From NCBI GenBank assembly GCA_947174015.1, contig CAMWHJ010000024.1:1-43439 (forward strand): 43,439 nt of DNA, written 5' to 3'. This document shows positions 18,040 through 26,548 of the stretch, piece after piece. The notes beneath the pieces were generated by a model, which ran no database searches, was not told the origin of the DNA, and saw nothing but the letters and a program-made list of their open reading frames with translations. How positions within the stretch are numbered: position 1 is the stretch's first letter; each line of letters begins with the position of its first letter. Source of the DNA: an uncultured Lachnospiraceae bacterium (GTDB taxonomy: Bacteria; Bacillota; Clostridia; Lachnospirales; Lachnospiraceae). The translations under genes were made by a program, and so were the position numbers.

Positions 18040-18054
18040 CGCATCTGCCAGTTC
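18022..18054 (+). terminator. Perfect 15-bp hairpin with the StiP stop codon as its loop
   Basis: GAACTGGCAGATGCG (18022-18036) is fully complementary to 18040-18054, and the 3-nt loop TAA (18037-18039) is the stop codon of the StiP-family gene. Only a short TTCTTTGT follows, so it is a modest intrinsic terminator. Confidence 0.65.
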
Positions 18055-18270
18055 TTTGTATAAGCCATTTACTTGGTATTGATGAAAATTGCTTCACAGC
18101 ATTGTATGAAACTCTATCATAATTTTAACCTTCTTTTTCTTTCTCTAATTTATAAAAAATCAAACCATATAAAAGTATTGCCGACGTTCTGAAAAGCCTT
18201 TATTTACGGTTCTTCTGAGGTTTTGGTCATATGTTGCCCCAACATACTAAGCAAAAATTTTTCATTCATA

Positions 18271-19062
18271 CTATGTATAAAACTTCACCACTGCATATTC
18301 ATAAATTGCAGAACATATCTTTAAAATTTCTTCCTCATTTTTACCTTTCAGCTTTTCAACAAATAATTCTACAATCATATGATTATACTCCATAGTTGTA
18401 TATCTTCCGCCATTATTTATTGTATCTTTCAAGAATTTTAAAAGCTGTTTTGTCTTTATACCTTTCTCATTTAATTGAAATCTATCAATATGATTTTGTA
18501 TAAATTGTCTCTCCTTATCTGTATACCGATGGTTTTGACTGGGTTTAAATTCACCATCCAATATATTATACTCAATTTCCAACTCTTCCTTAGAATCATT
18601 CCCCTTCACACCCAATGGCTGCAAAATAATATGTGCATGTTCCTTTTTCACATATTCCTCCCTCAGTTTTAAGTAAGCGGAACATGGCTTAACACAATTT
18701 TCATCACATAGATTATTCTCAAAATCTACAATAACCTTTTTTGATAATTTTCTCTGCTTTTCTCCTCTCTTCTTATAACTTGTATTACATACAGAACAGG
18801 CAATAGCAATGTTAGGAACGCAATCAATAAGTTTATTTGAATTACTCTTCTCAATGGCATGTTCCAAATGCCCAAAATTTTGCCCATCTAAAACAATACG
18901 CCGATAACAATACATACAATATCCATTGCTTCCCTTGGCTAATTGTTTTTTTAATTCATTCTTTTCTTCTTCTACTCTATATCTATAACCACTATTTTTC
19001 AAAAAATCAACCTTAAACTTTGGTATACTTAATATCAGTAAATTTTCTGACAAAATCACCAC
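18271..19062 (-). CDS. HNH-family nuclease, third gene of the DUF262-ATPase-HNH cassette
   Basis: A 263-residue predicted nuclease. The zinc-supported HNH core runs from about residue 49 to 100. It has CMYC (Cys49 and Cys52), GHLEHAIEK with the catalytic His region (65-68) and CSVCNTSYKK (Cys89, Cys92, Asn93). The layout is like PtuB of Septu systems and like McrA-type HNH proteins. The C-terminal half is helical and unrecognised. The start is uncertain. GTG codons at 19062 and 19059 overlap or abut the GAGGAG site, while a TTG at 19053 has better spacing; all overlap or abut the ATPase stop. It probably cuts DNA (or RNA) under control of the ATPase, which is inference. Confidence 0.82.
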   Translation of the reverse strand: MVILSENLLILSIPKFKVDFLKNSGYRYRVEEEKNELKKQLAKGSNGYCMYCYRRIVLDGQNFGHLEHAIEKSNSNKLIDCVPNIAIACSVCNTSYKKRGEKQRKLSKKVIVDFENNLCDENCVKPCSAYLKLREEYVKKEHAHIILQPLGVKGNDSKEELEIEYNILDGEFKPSQNHRYTDKERQFIQNHIDRFQLNEKGIKTKQLLKFLKDTINNGGRYTTMEYNHMIVELFVEKLKGKNEEEILKICSAIYEYAVVKFYT

Positions 19063-19994
19063 TCCTCAATTCGCTTGTACAAAATTTTCTGTGCGTTGGA
19101 TAATTGTTCTTCTTTTAAATTCTGAAATTCTGTTTCATCTGTGCTATTCCAAGCCCCCAACATCTTATTATTCAGTAATTTGCGTAAAATATTTTCTATT
19201 CTATCCTCCTCCTGTTCTTCCATAGAAAACACCTTGTCAAATACATATTTAACTTCTCCTGCACTTTCAAAATCACTTACATCTGCCATCTCATAATTAT
19301 TTTCATGCAAAATGATTAAATTACACTCCTTTGCTGTTCTAACTAAATCTGCCGAATGGGTAGAAATTACAAATTTCATATTTGGAAACTTTTCTAACAA
19401 AAAGGGAAATATTTTTGCTGCATTTGATGGTGATAAAAATTCATCTAGCTCATCTATAACAAGTAAAACTTCATTATCATTTACGATTTCTTGCAGATAC
19501 AACATTTCAAGAAAAATGCGTACAAGTGCCTGAACTCCATTAGAAAGTTTTCCTTCTTGCTGACCTTGATATTTTACAAGTTTTTCTTTCTTATGCTCCA
19601 CTGTGAAAACAAAATTACAAAAATCCTTTAAAAGCTCCTGAACCTGTGACTCATATTTTCGATATATCCATTCAATTCTCTCTGTATCTGTTCCATACAT
19701 GCTAAAAGAGTCAGTGGTATTAAAATAATCCAAACTGATTCGCTTTTCTACAATGGTTATTTCCTTTTCAACTTCAACTTTTGATTCATCAATTTTTGAC
19801 ACATCAAAATAGCGATTTACCGAATCAATAAAGTAAACTCTTTCTTGTGCCTGCAATTTTTCTTCTACCAATTTGCGAATCAATTCTGATTTGCCACTGG
19901 CATTATCACCGATAATCAGACTATGAGGATATATTAATTGTCCCCCTCTAATCTTTTTCATAATTTCATCCAGTATATTGGGACAAAATTTCAT
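19056..19994 (-). CDS. SMC/ABC-type AAA ATPase of the DUF262-ATPase-HNH cassette
   Basis: A 312-residue ATPase with Walker A GDNASGKS (29-36), a signature-like LSNGVQ (150-155), Walker B LLVIDELDEF (about 177-186) and the switch STHS (211-214). This is the pattern of the overcoming-lysogenization-defect and PtuA-like ATPases, although the coiled-coil insert is short. ATG 19994 is favoured because GGAAGG stands 6 bases before it; a GTG at 20015 is an alternative. It overlaps the end of the DUF262 gene by about 29 bp and the start of the HNH gene, so the three products are made together. It may sense phage or DNA damage and gate the nuclease. Confidence 0.85.
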   Translation of the reverse strand: MKFCPNILDEIMKKIRGGQLIYPHSLIIGDNASGKSELIRKLVEEKLQAQERVYFIDSVNRYFDVSKIDESKVEVEKEITIVEKRISLDYFNTTDSFSMYGTDTERIEWIYRKYESQVQELLKDFCNFVFTVEHKKEKLVKYQGQQEGKLSNGVQALVRIFLEMLYLQEIVNDNEVLLVIDELDEFLSPSNAAKIFPFLLEKFPNMKFVISTHSADLVRTAKECNLIILHENNYEMADVSDFESAGEVKYVFDKVFSMEEQEEDRIENILRKLLNNKMLGAWNSTDETEFQNLKEEQLSNAQKILYKRIEEW

Positions 19995-21084
19995 ATACAT
20001 CCTTCCACCTTTCACACATATTCCGTTTACTAAATGTACCCTGTGTGGTATTTGTTTTATACTGTGCTGAATTCAAAATTCTCTTTTGCATTTCTAATGT
20101 AATATCCATATCCATATGGCACTTCTCACACACAATATATAAACTTTCAAGTAATGTACTGCTCTTTTTTTTCTGTATTCCACAATTCATATGAGATATA
20201 AATTTTTCTAAACTTATCCTATATTCCTCTATGATATCTGGACTGGCATCTAACTTCATTACCTTTTCTGAAAAATTATCCAGAAAACTTGACTGCCTTC
20301 CCATATATTCTTGAAATTCAAAGGTACCATTTTCAAAATATACATACTGCCTGTATGCACAAAGCTTTAGCAAAGTTTCTATATCTTTCTCTTCTTTCTC
20401 TTCCCCCCACAATCTTCTCCATTGTATGTTATTGTCATTAAAATCATGCAGCATATCATAAAACTTACAATCATAAATACCATTTCTGATTTCCTGATAA
20501 TTTAATCCGATACCACCACTGTTTAAATTTTTGAATATCGTTTGCATAGTTTCCTTTTTATTCTCAGGATGTGCCCAGCGCATTTCAATTACTGTAATGG
20601 TAACATAATTTAAACTTCTCTTTACCTCCATAGGAAGATTTTCATATGTTATATCAATTTCCGTTTCATCATCTAATTTTATTGAGGTTTGTAATGGTTC
20701 TAAGCAATAAGCTTCCTCTAATGCTTCTTGAAAACTTCGATTATCCACCACCAGCTTTCTGTAATCAACTGCACCGTTTTTTTTAATATCTACATATTTT
20801 CCAATATAGTAAAAAAATAAACTAAAAATTCTTTGCTGACCATCTAAAATTTCCAATTGATTTTTGCTGTTGCGGTAAGTATAAATGGGAGGAATCGGAA
20901 ATTCACAGATAAGTGAAACTACCAAATCCTGCAGCTTTTCTTTGCTCCATTTATATTTCCTCTGATATTTTGGGATTACATAAAGGTTGTCATTGACTCC
21001 ATCCATTAATGTCTTAAAACCTATATCCGATTTATACTGTTGTATATTAATATCCTGCAAATACTTTATGATTTCCTTCTCCAT
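19966..21084 (-). CDS. DUF262 (ParB/GmrS-like N-terminal) domain protein
   Basis: A 372-residue protein with the DUF262 hallmark motifs VIPKYQRKYKW (about 36-46) and LDGQQRIFSLF (about 80-90), plus a Cys/Lys-rich C-terminal half. DUF262 is the nucleotide-binding/NTPase-like domain of GmrSD type IV restriction enzymes and of several other defence proteins. Here the DUF1524 (HNH) half that usually follows is missing. Instead a separate ATPase and a separate HNH protein follow in overlapping genes. Its start has AAAGGAG 7 bases upstream and a promoter of its own at 21109-21137, so the cassette is an independent transcription unit inserted just behind pseG. Confidence 0.87.
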   Translation of the reverse strand: MEKEIIKYLQDINIQQYKSDIGFKTLMDGVNDNLYVIPKYQRKYKWSKEKLQDLVVSLICEFPIPPIYTYRNSKNQLEILDGQQRIFSLFFYYIGKYVDIKKNGAVDYRKLVVDNRSFQEALEEAYCLEPLQTSIKLDDETEIDITYENLPMEVKRSLNYVTITVIEMRWAHPENKKETMQTIFKNLNSGGIGLNYQEIRNGIYDCKFYDMLHDFNDNNIQWRRLWGEEKEEKDIETLLKLCAYRQYVYFENGTFEFQEYMGRQSSFLDNFSEKVMKLDASPDIIEEYRISLEKFISHMNCGIQKKKSSTLLESLYIVCEKCHMDMDITLEMQKRILNSAQYKTNTTQGTFSKRNMCERWKDVYEILSQYTG

Positions 21085-21108
21085 TTTTCCACTCCTTTGC
21101 TTTTGATA

Positions 21109-21137
21109 ATAATAACATACCTTCCAGCATCTGTCAT
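21109..21137 (-). promoter_or_regulatory. Promoter of the DUF262-ATPase-HNH cassette
   Basis: On the minus strand ATGACA (21132-21137) and TATTAT (21109-21114) are 17 bp apart. Each matches the sigma-A consensus at five of six positions. It lies in the 71-bp gap between the pseG stop and the DUF262 start. Confidence 0.6.
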
Positions 21138-21155
21138 TGTTTAAAAATCAAAAAC

Positions 21156-22181
21156 TCAAAATAGCAGCTTCTTTACAATCCTCTCCACCCCTCTCCCATC
21201 CACCAGCTTTCTCATACTCCCCCGCAATCTCTCCCTCAATACCTCATCCCTCACCATCTTCTTTATCCCCGTCACAATCCCATCCACAACAGCCCCCACG
21301 CCATTCTTCTCCTCTCTCGCATCCCCGGCATACACCATAATGCACTTATCCCCCATAGTTCTTGCAAAATCCTCCTGATTCTCTGCAAAAGAAAAACAAA
21401 CCGTAGGCACGCTGCAGGCACACAATTCCAATAAGGTGGTTCCTCCCGCCGAAACCGCACAGGAAGAACCTCGCATCAAATCCCCCATATTCTTTACATC
21501 AAAGAAAAGCTTCACACGCCGATTACCCGCATATTCACTTCGAAGTTCTTCTTTAAAAGCATTCATTGCCCCCACAATTACCTGAAAAGAATAATCCGAA
21601 AGTTCCGCTTGAACCATAACTTTCTCTAAAACTCTGCCTGCCACATTGTAAGGATCCGTCCCACCTGTGGTAAGGAGAATTTTTTTCTCTGGCTTTCCTT
21701 CTAAGTGATAATAAAATTCTTCCCTAAGAGGTGCATACTCCATTCCTGTCATCACCAGCGTATCCATTCCCTGATATTTTTCCGAATAATGTGCATCATC
21801 CAGCCAATCCAGATAATGAATCACTGCTGACACCTGCCAGCACTGCTTTTCCATATCATCAATATAGCATACTTTCACCATCTGGTTCAGTCTTCTTAAA
21901 TATTCGGAGGTTACCTGATAGCTGTCCACAATCAGCCACCGGATATCCTTTCCTTCCAGTATACTGGTCCATAAAGGCAGCTCCTGCTCCAAATTTTTCC
22001 AGTCCGTATGTAATATCTGGTATGTAAAGCCCTGTTGCTCCAAACGCTCTGTAAAATTGTCATCTGCCATATAGAAAACACATTCTTCTCCCTGTTTCCT
22101 TAATTCCGCTGCCAAGGACATACAACGCATAAGATGTCCAGAAGCTATATGTTCATTTGCATCCACCCGAAATGCTATCAT
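21156..22181 (-). CDS. pseG: PseG-type UDP-2,4-diacetamido-2,4,6-trideoxy-beta-L-altropyranose hydrolase
   Basis: A 341-residue GT-B-fold hydrolase of the pseudaminic acid pathway. It removes UDP from the 2,4-diacetamido sugar made by PseB, PseC and PseH, before PseI condenses it with phosphoenolpyruvate. The family signature FRVDANEHIASGHLMRC is at the N-terminus. The nucleotide-binding half has LLTTGGTDP and SAGGTTLLELCACSVP. ATG 22181 is chosen, with GGGAGG about 9 bases before it. It is the only pse gene outside the cluster at 33099-38204, cut off from it by an 11-kb island, although all are on the same strand. Confidence 0.92.
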   Translation of the reverse strand: MIAFRVDANEHIASGHLMRCMSLAAELRKQGEECVFYMADDNFTERLEQQGFTYQILHTDWKNLEQELPLWTSILEGKDIRWLIVDSYQVTSEYLRRLNQMVKVCYIDDMEKQCWQVSAVIHYLDWLDDAHYSEKYQGMDTLVMTGMEYAPLREEFYYHLEGKPEKKILLTTGGTDPYNVAGRVLEKVMVQAELSDYSFQVIVGAMNAFKEELRSEYAGNRRVKLFFDVKNMGDLMRGSSCAVSAGGTTLLELCACSVPTVCFSFAENQEDFARTMGDKCIMVYAGDAREEKNGVGAVVDGIVTGIKKMVRDEVLRERLRGSMRKLVDGRGVERIVKKLLF

Positions 22182-22434
22182 CACTCGATTCCTCCCTATC
22201 ATTTCACAGTTATATGCGAAAATTCCTATCAAATCACCTTGGGTATTTCACCCATAAAAATTACTTCACAATAAGTGCAAGCGGATACACAAACTACTTT
22301 GCAGTTTGTGTATCCGCTTGAGGTGATGGATTTATGCATTCATCTCACCTAAGTTTCTCCACAGACTGTACAATAAATCCACAATCCTGTACTAAGTAAT
22401 TACAAAACTATTCTAGTATACCGCCAAATACCTG
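22182..22434. other. Intergenic gap with a copy of repeat family 2
   Basis: This gap between pseG and the upstream eight-gene operon holds a repeat related to the one nested at 37059-37141. It starts near 22236 and shares GGGTATT, CACCCATAAAAATT and GTGCAAGC with that copy. It contains one very strong hairpin (22278-22320). No clear pseG promoter was found. Confidence 0.6.
22236..22326. repeat. Family-2 hairpin repeat, copy upstream of pseG
   Basis: CAAGCGGATACACAAACT (22278-22295) pairs perfectly over 18 bp with 22303-22320, leaving a 7-nt loop. The outer ends (CACCT and AGGTG) are also complementary. The first half matches the sequence nested in the repeat behind pseB at 37059-37141. This stem is stronger than any other hairpin in the window. 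It has no T-run directly after it on either strand. Confidence 0.7.
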
Positions 22435-22977
22435 TCAATGCTGGTTTGCCCCTCTCCCGCTATTCTCCCCAGCGATCCAATTTTCATTTTCACTCAAAGA
22501 AATAGTCTCTAAGTAATTCAAAAACAACGGATCCTTCTCCATGACATCTTCATATTCTCCCAGTCCGGCAATATAACGAACAGTTTCTGATTTAATCTTC
22601 TCTGCACAGCTTCGATACTCCACTGCTCTGTCATGCCACTGATACAAACTGCCCACACCGTTTGCTATGGCAGCAATCGAAGATGCCATAGATATTCCCA
22701 CTTTGCAAAACACCTGCATATTAGAATAATCCTGCATATCATTTAGCAAAATAACCGCCGTCGGCATCACAATGGAAATGATACTTACAATGTTATACCT
22801 TCCAATGTAACAATGATAAGTCATCAAATACCACTCCAACCTGTTTTTTAATCGTTTCCATATGTATTTATTTTCTATATATTCTGCTGAAATCCTTAAA
22901 AACTCCCAATCATTCTCCTTGCTGAAATTTTCCCTCTGATTCTTTCTTCCTGTCATCCTTCTGACTTTTTTCTTCAT
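22435..22977 (-). CDS. Two-TM SLATT/DUF4231-like membrane protein
   Basis: A 180-residue protein with a basic, helical N-terminus and two transmembrane segments (about 61-79 and 88-112). A conserved cytosolic stretch follows: YQWHDRAVEYRSCAEKIKSE. This layout matches SLATT-type proteins, which are predicted pore-forming effectors in bacterial nucleotide-signal and conflict systems. The gene overlaps the HD gene by 68 bp, starting at an ATG behind GGTGAGGG. It is the last gene of the eight-gene operon. It could be an effector pore or a holin-like release factor for the lysozyme encoded upstream; neither is shown by the sequence alone. Confidence 0.75.
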   Translation of the reverse strand: MKKKVRRMTGRKNQRENFSKENDWEFLRISAEYIENKYIWKRLKNRLEWYLMTYHCYIGRYNIVSIISIVMPTAVILLNDMQDYSNMQVFCKVGISMASSIAAIANGVGSLYQWHDRAVEYRSCAEKIKSETVRYIAGLGEYEDVMEKDPLFLNYLETISLSENENWIAGENSGRGANQH

Positions 22978-23842
22978 ATGCCCTCACCCCCCTTACCTCT
23001 TTCACTATTATTTTGTAGGGGCTGTTGTCTTGTGTTATGCTTACACACTCCATGGCTGTTTTGGTCAGCTTATGAATCAGTTCTTCTAAAGATTTCATCA
23101 GTCGCTCATCCCTCTCACACCATGGTTGAAAGGTCACTGTAATCATACCATCTTTATAATTCACACTGTCAATTCCCTTATGCTTCGCAAACTCCATTTG
23201 ACTTACGGTTCCCTTTATCTCCTTGTTTTGATACAGCAGTTTTGGTATCCGTTCTTTTGAAATATCCATCTCATCTGCAAGCCGCACCAAAGCTGCAAGA
23301 TACCGCAAAGCCACCTTTTCTCTTTCTCTGGTAATGTAAATGCCGGGATATGCATCTTTGCAGTATATTTCCTCCCCTCTATGCCCCAAGGCAACCTGTC
23401 CAATTAACCAGGCACATTCTTCGTCCGGAATGTCCAACACCTGCCACTTACTTTTCACAAAGGCTGCACTGAGACGGTGGTGATATTTCCTCACCACCTC
23501 CCCATAGTTTTCTTCCTCCGGCAGTTTCTGAGGCAGCTTTTTATTCAAACAGGCATATTCCATGTATGCTCCTCTTGGGATTCCCATGCCCACATCATGT
23601 ACCAGTATTCCCATAAGAAGAATATACAATTCCTTGCCATAAAGCCGATATACATTATTTTCCATCAAGCTGTTCACCTGCTCTGTCACATCCAACACAT
23701 GCAAAAGACTGTGATCTGTATATTCCGGAAAATTCTTCTGATAATTTTCTAAAATATAACGCATGGCAAACACAGCATTCTGATATTGCCGGCTAAGTTC
23801 CTTCGAAAGTTTTGCCAGTTGTTTTTCGCAGCCAAAGTCCAT
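22910..23842 (-). CDS. HD-domain phosphohydrolase
   Basis: A 310-residue predicted metal-dependent hydrolase. His44/His48 (TDHSLLHVLDV), the HD pair at about residues 82-83 (LVHDVGMGIP), a GHRGEE motif and the distal Asp in VRLADEMD give a complete HD metal site. The C-terminal 90 residues are beta-rich, ending in a highly charged tail. The ATG at 23842 has GGGAGG 7 bases upstream and follows the kinase stop by 13 bp. HD enzymes of this shape act on nucleotides, cyclic nucleotides or nucleic acids. In its operon it sits between an RsbW-type kinase and a SLATT protein, which suggests a signalling nuclease or nucleotidase, by inference. Confidence 0.85.
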   Translation of the reverse strand: MDFGCEKQLAKLSKELSRQYQNAVFAMRYILENYQKNFPEYTDHSLLHVLDVTEQVNSLMENNVYRLYGKELYILLMGILVHDVGMGIPRGAYMEYACLNKKLPQKLPEEENYGEVVRKYHHRLSAAFVKSKWQVLDIPDEECAWLIGQVALGHRGEEIYCKDAYPGIYITREREKVALRYLAALVRLADEMDISKERIPKLLYQNKEIKGTVSQMEFAKHKGIDSVNYKDGMITVTFQPWCERDERLMKSLEELIHKLTKTAMECVSITQDNSPYKIIVKEVRGVRAYEEKSQKDDRKKESEGKFQQGE

Positions 23843-23855
23843 TGTACTCCCTCCC

Positions 23856-24266
23856 TCACAAAACAATATCAAGACAATTTTTCTCATCCAAATATTGATA
23901 CTCTATTTTTTTTGCATATTTTTTAATAAGATAAATACCCAGACCTCCCTGTTTCCTCTTGGAAACATCCTTATCAAGATTTGGAGCCGCCTGTTCCAGC
24001 GGATTAAAACTTATTCCATTATCCCAAAACACCACATGAATATCTCTATGACTTTTATGACACTCCACTTGTACCTTGGCAGCTTTACTGTATTTGCATA
24101 TATTTGAAAAGCATTCGTCTACAATAATCTGCAAACGATATGTTTTCATCTTATCACCACCCAGTTCTAAAAAAGCTTTTTCTACAAATTCGCAAACCCT
24201 TTCTATGTTCTGCAAATCGGGGACCCCAGAAAAAGAGTATGAATAAGAAAAAATCACCCTTCTCAT
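23856..24266 (-). CDS. RsbW/SpoIIAB-type anti-sigma/switch kinase (HATPase)
   Basis: A 136-residue stand-alone GHKL ATPase domain. The N-box DECFSNICKY (Glu51, Asn55), the G1 box DNGISFNP (82-89) and the G2 box GGLGIYLI (107-114) are all present. Such proteins phosphorylate STAS-domain antagonists and bind sigma factors or other targets in partner switching. It overlaps the STAS gene by ATGA, so the two partners are made in equal amounts. No sigma factor gene is nearby, so its target may be one of the enzymes of this operon (C11 peptidase, HD hydrolase) or a distant sigma factor. Confidence 0.9.
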   Translation of the reverse strand: MRRVIFSYSYSFSGVPDLQNIERVCEFVEKAFLELGGDKMKTYRLQIIVDECFSNICKYSKAAKVQVECHKSHRDIHVVFWDNGISFNPLEQAAPNLDKDVSKRKQGGLGIYLIKKYAKKIEYQYLDEKNCLDIVL

Positions 24267-24586
24267 TCTGATACCTCTATATTCAAAAAATGTATAAATC
24301 CCGTCATTTCAAGTACTTCCTCCACCTCCTGATTCACCCCTTGCAACCTCATTCCCTGTTCCTCTTTCATTTTCTTATGCATACTTAACAAAAGTCTTAA
24401 GCCCGCAGAAGACACATACTCCACACCATGAAAATCCAGTACCAATTTTTCTTCCTGTAATACGGTATTTGTTAATTCCCGCTCTAATATGGGTGTGGTA
24501 GCCGTATTTAACCGCCCCCTTAATACATAGTTCCAAGTATCGCCTTCCTTTCTTTTTTTAAAAGAAAACGTTTCGTTTTCCCCCAT
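24263..24586 (-). CDS. STAS-domain anti-anti-sigma (antagonist) protein
   Basis: A 107-residue STAS domain of the SpoIIAA/RsbV type. The phosphorylation loop reads YVSSAGLRLLL (Ser59/Ser60) after a hydrophobic strand LVLDF. It should be the phosphorylatable partner of the kinase encoded by the overlapping next gene. Its ATG directly follows the stop of the peptidase gene (TAGATG), with the ribosome binding site inside that gene's last codons. This tight packing ties a partner switch to a secreted cysteine peptidase, which is unusual. Confidence 0.9.
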   Translation of the reverse strand: MGENETFSFKKRKEGDTWNYVLRGRLNTATTPILERELTNTVLQEEKLVLDFHGVEYVSSAGLRLLLSMHKKMKEEQGMRLQGVNQEVEEVLEMTGFIHFLNIEVSE

Positions 24587-26533
24587 CTATCCCACCTTCC
24601 TTTCTTCTAAAGTAATTGGCTCTGTGTAATAGAACTGCTGCCTGTTGTCCTCTATCATAAAACCAAACTGACACAGTGCATTTTCCACGTTCACCACCTC
24701 TGGAATCATATCCCACTCTTCCTCTATTACAATTTCATTTCCTATGTAATACATTTCCTGATAAATATTCTCACATTTCTTTAGTTCTTCTTTCTTTGTG
24801 TTCTCCCCAGTAAATAATGGATACAACGGTGTTAGCACATCCCCTGAGTGAAGCTGGTATTCCTGCTTGGAAGCCTTTCTTTCCTCTGATACGGGAACAA
24901 TGGTAACAATCTCTCCATCGGGGTTTTCCTCTGAAAATCTTATTTTCATCATACAAAGCTGCTGCTCATACAATATAGGCGATAAATAGTCTGTATGATT
25001 CTCACTGTTATATTGTTCCATAAGACAAAAGATTTCTCCCTTTAAGCCCATATATTCTTCTTCTGCCTTTGCCTGAACCTCTCCGGTACCACTAATCTCC
25101 ACATCACTGTCCGTGGCAATCACATAAGCACAGTCCTCTATGTCTTCTACATCTTTCACTGTCATAAGGTATACCGCTGAAATTTCCTGCAAAAGCTCCG
25201 GGGAAAATTCTGCATTCAGACTGTCTTGCTCCTGACTGCACAGGATTTCTTCAAGATTCAACTCTTCTCCTTGCTCTAAATATTCTCCATAACTCAAAAC
25301 AAATTCCTGATACTTTTCACAGAACCCGGTCTTTTGGTATTTTATAAGACTTTCTTTCAGCATCATATCAGAACCACTGGGCAAATAAATATTCACACCA
25401 CATATTTCATTGGAATATCCATGAAAAACCTTATCCACCACCAGTTCTTCCATAACCTCTTCTATTTCACAGGCATCCCATGCAATGGGTGATATGGTTT
25501 GCAGCATTTGCTCCATGTCTAAAAGCTGACTGCTGTCCGTGAATGTTACACTTTCTCCAAAGCCCAGCATCTGTTTTCTTTTTTTGGAAATCTCAGATAT
25601 TAACTTGCTGCTCTTTTCTTGGGACAGCATTGAAAAATAAGTACCAAACTCTCGTTCTATCTTTTCATACTTGCTTAAATCCAGAAAAGCCAATGCCACC
25701 TGTACGCTTCTTTCCTCATAGAACTCCTGATATGAGGATAAAATTTCTTTTCCGATTTCTTCTGGTACCACCTCTGTTTCTTTAAATACCGAAAGCCACT
25801 GATAATCCCATCCTTCCTCCGGTTCCAACTCCGGCGATGCCACCATGTAATCTGCAAAAGGGCTGAGGACTGCTGCAGTTTCTATATTTCCCATAAGACA
25901 GGCATCAAACCCCACTATGCTGAACTTTTTTTTGGCCAACTTCGACTCCTGTATTCCCCTTTGCATTTCTGACAGCAATACCGTATCTCCGTTATGTAAT
26001 ACATCATATCCATACCCCTCTATGGGTCCGCTGCCATGATTCCAGAACAGAAGTATATAATGATTTGCCGGATAGCTCTGGGTGCCATAATTAATGAAAT
26101 CACTTAAGGCTCTGCTCTGCCCCATATTGGTATCCGGCAGATTGGATAAATTACTGATCCCCTTTTCATCAATACAAAATCTGGCATTGGTAATTCCCTC
26201 CAATTCCTCCTGTTCCCACTGATAACTGCCGCCAATCTCCAGCACCACATTGACATTTTCATTGATATTTTCTGCCTCCGTGCCAGTCATTACCTCCAGC
26301 ATTTCCTGTATATCTTCGCTTCCGGCACCCATCACCTGTTCCTCATCAGATTCCAGATCACTTCCAATCATGTATACCATAACCGTATAATCTTTTTCAT
26401 CACACACTGCCTGATATTCCAAAGGCTCTCCTGCCACTGGCTCTGTCATCTGATTCATTACCGTGAGACCTCCCCCTGCGGCTATCATACCGCATAGTGC
26501 AGCAATTACCCCACCTCTTTTCAGCTTTGTCAT
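24587..26533 (-). CDS. Clostripain-family (C11) cysteine peptidase, secreted or membrane-anchored
   Basis: A 648-residue peptidase of clan CD (caspase-like fold). An N-terminal hydrophobic segment (about residues 8-26) follows a KLKR start and acts as signal peptide or anchor. The catalytic His lies in LFWNHGSGP (His166) and the Cys in GFDACLMG (Cys212). The rest is an Asp/Glu-rich C-terminal region of about 350 residues with no recognised domain. The family often cleaves after Arg or Lys and is autoprocessed. The gene starts 15 bp after the lysozyme and abuts the STAS gene. A caspase-like peptidase beside a partner switch and an HD/SLATT pair resembles conflict-system logic. Confidence 0.88.
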   Translation of the reverse strand: MTKLKRGGVIAALCGMIAAGGGLTVMNQMTEPVAGEPLEYQAVCDEKDYTVMVYMIGSDLESDEEQVMGAGSEDIQEMLEVMTGTEAENINENVNVVLEIGGSYQWEQEELEGITNARFCIDEKGISNLSNLPDTNMGQSRALSDFINYGTQSYPANHYILLFWNHGSGPIEGYGYDVLHNGDTVLLSEMQRGIQESKLAKKKFSIVGFDACLMGNIETAAVLSPFADYMVASPELEPEEGWDYQWLSVFKETEVVPEEIGKEILSSYQEFYEERSVQVALAFLDLSKYEKIEREFGTYFSMLSQEKSSKLISEISKKRKQMLGFGESVTFTDSSQLLDMEQMLQTISPIAWDACEIEEVMEELVVDKVFHGYSNEICGVNIYLPSGSDMMLKESLIKYQKTGFCEKYQEFVLSYGEYLEQGEELNLEEILCSQEQDSLNAEFSPELLQEISAVYLMTVKDVEDIEDCAYVIATDSDVEISGTGEVQAKAEEEYMGLKGEIFCLMEQYNSENHTDYLSPILYEQQLCMMKIRFSEENPDGEIVTIVPVSEERKASKQEYQLHSGDVLTPLYPLFTGENTKKEELKKCENIYQEMYYIGNEIVIEEEWDMIPEVVNVENALCQFGFMIEDNRQQFYYTEPITLEERKVG

Positions 26534-26548
26534 ATTACCACTTCCTTT

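Noticed and set aside
18055-18270. Possible remnant of an insertion sequence between the StiP and HNH genes
   Set aside because: A short hairpin (TATGTTG/CAACATA) is present, but no transposase fragment or matching ends could be found.
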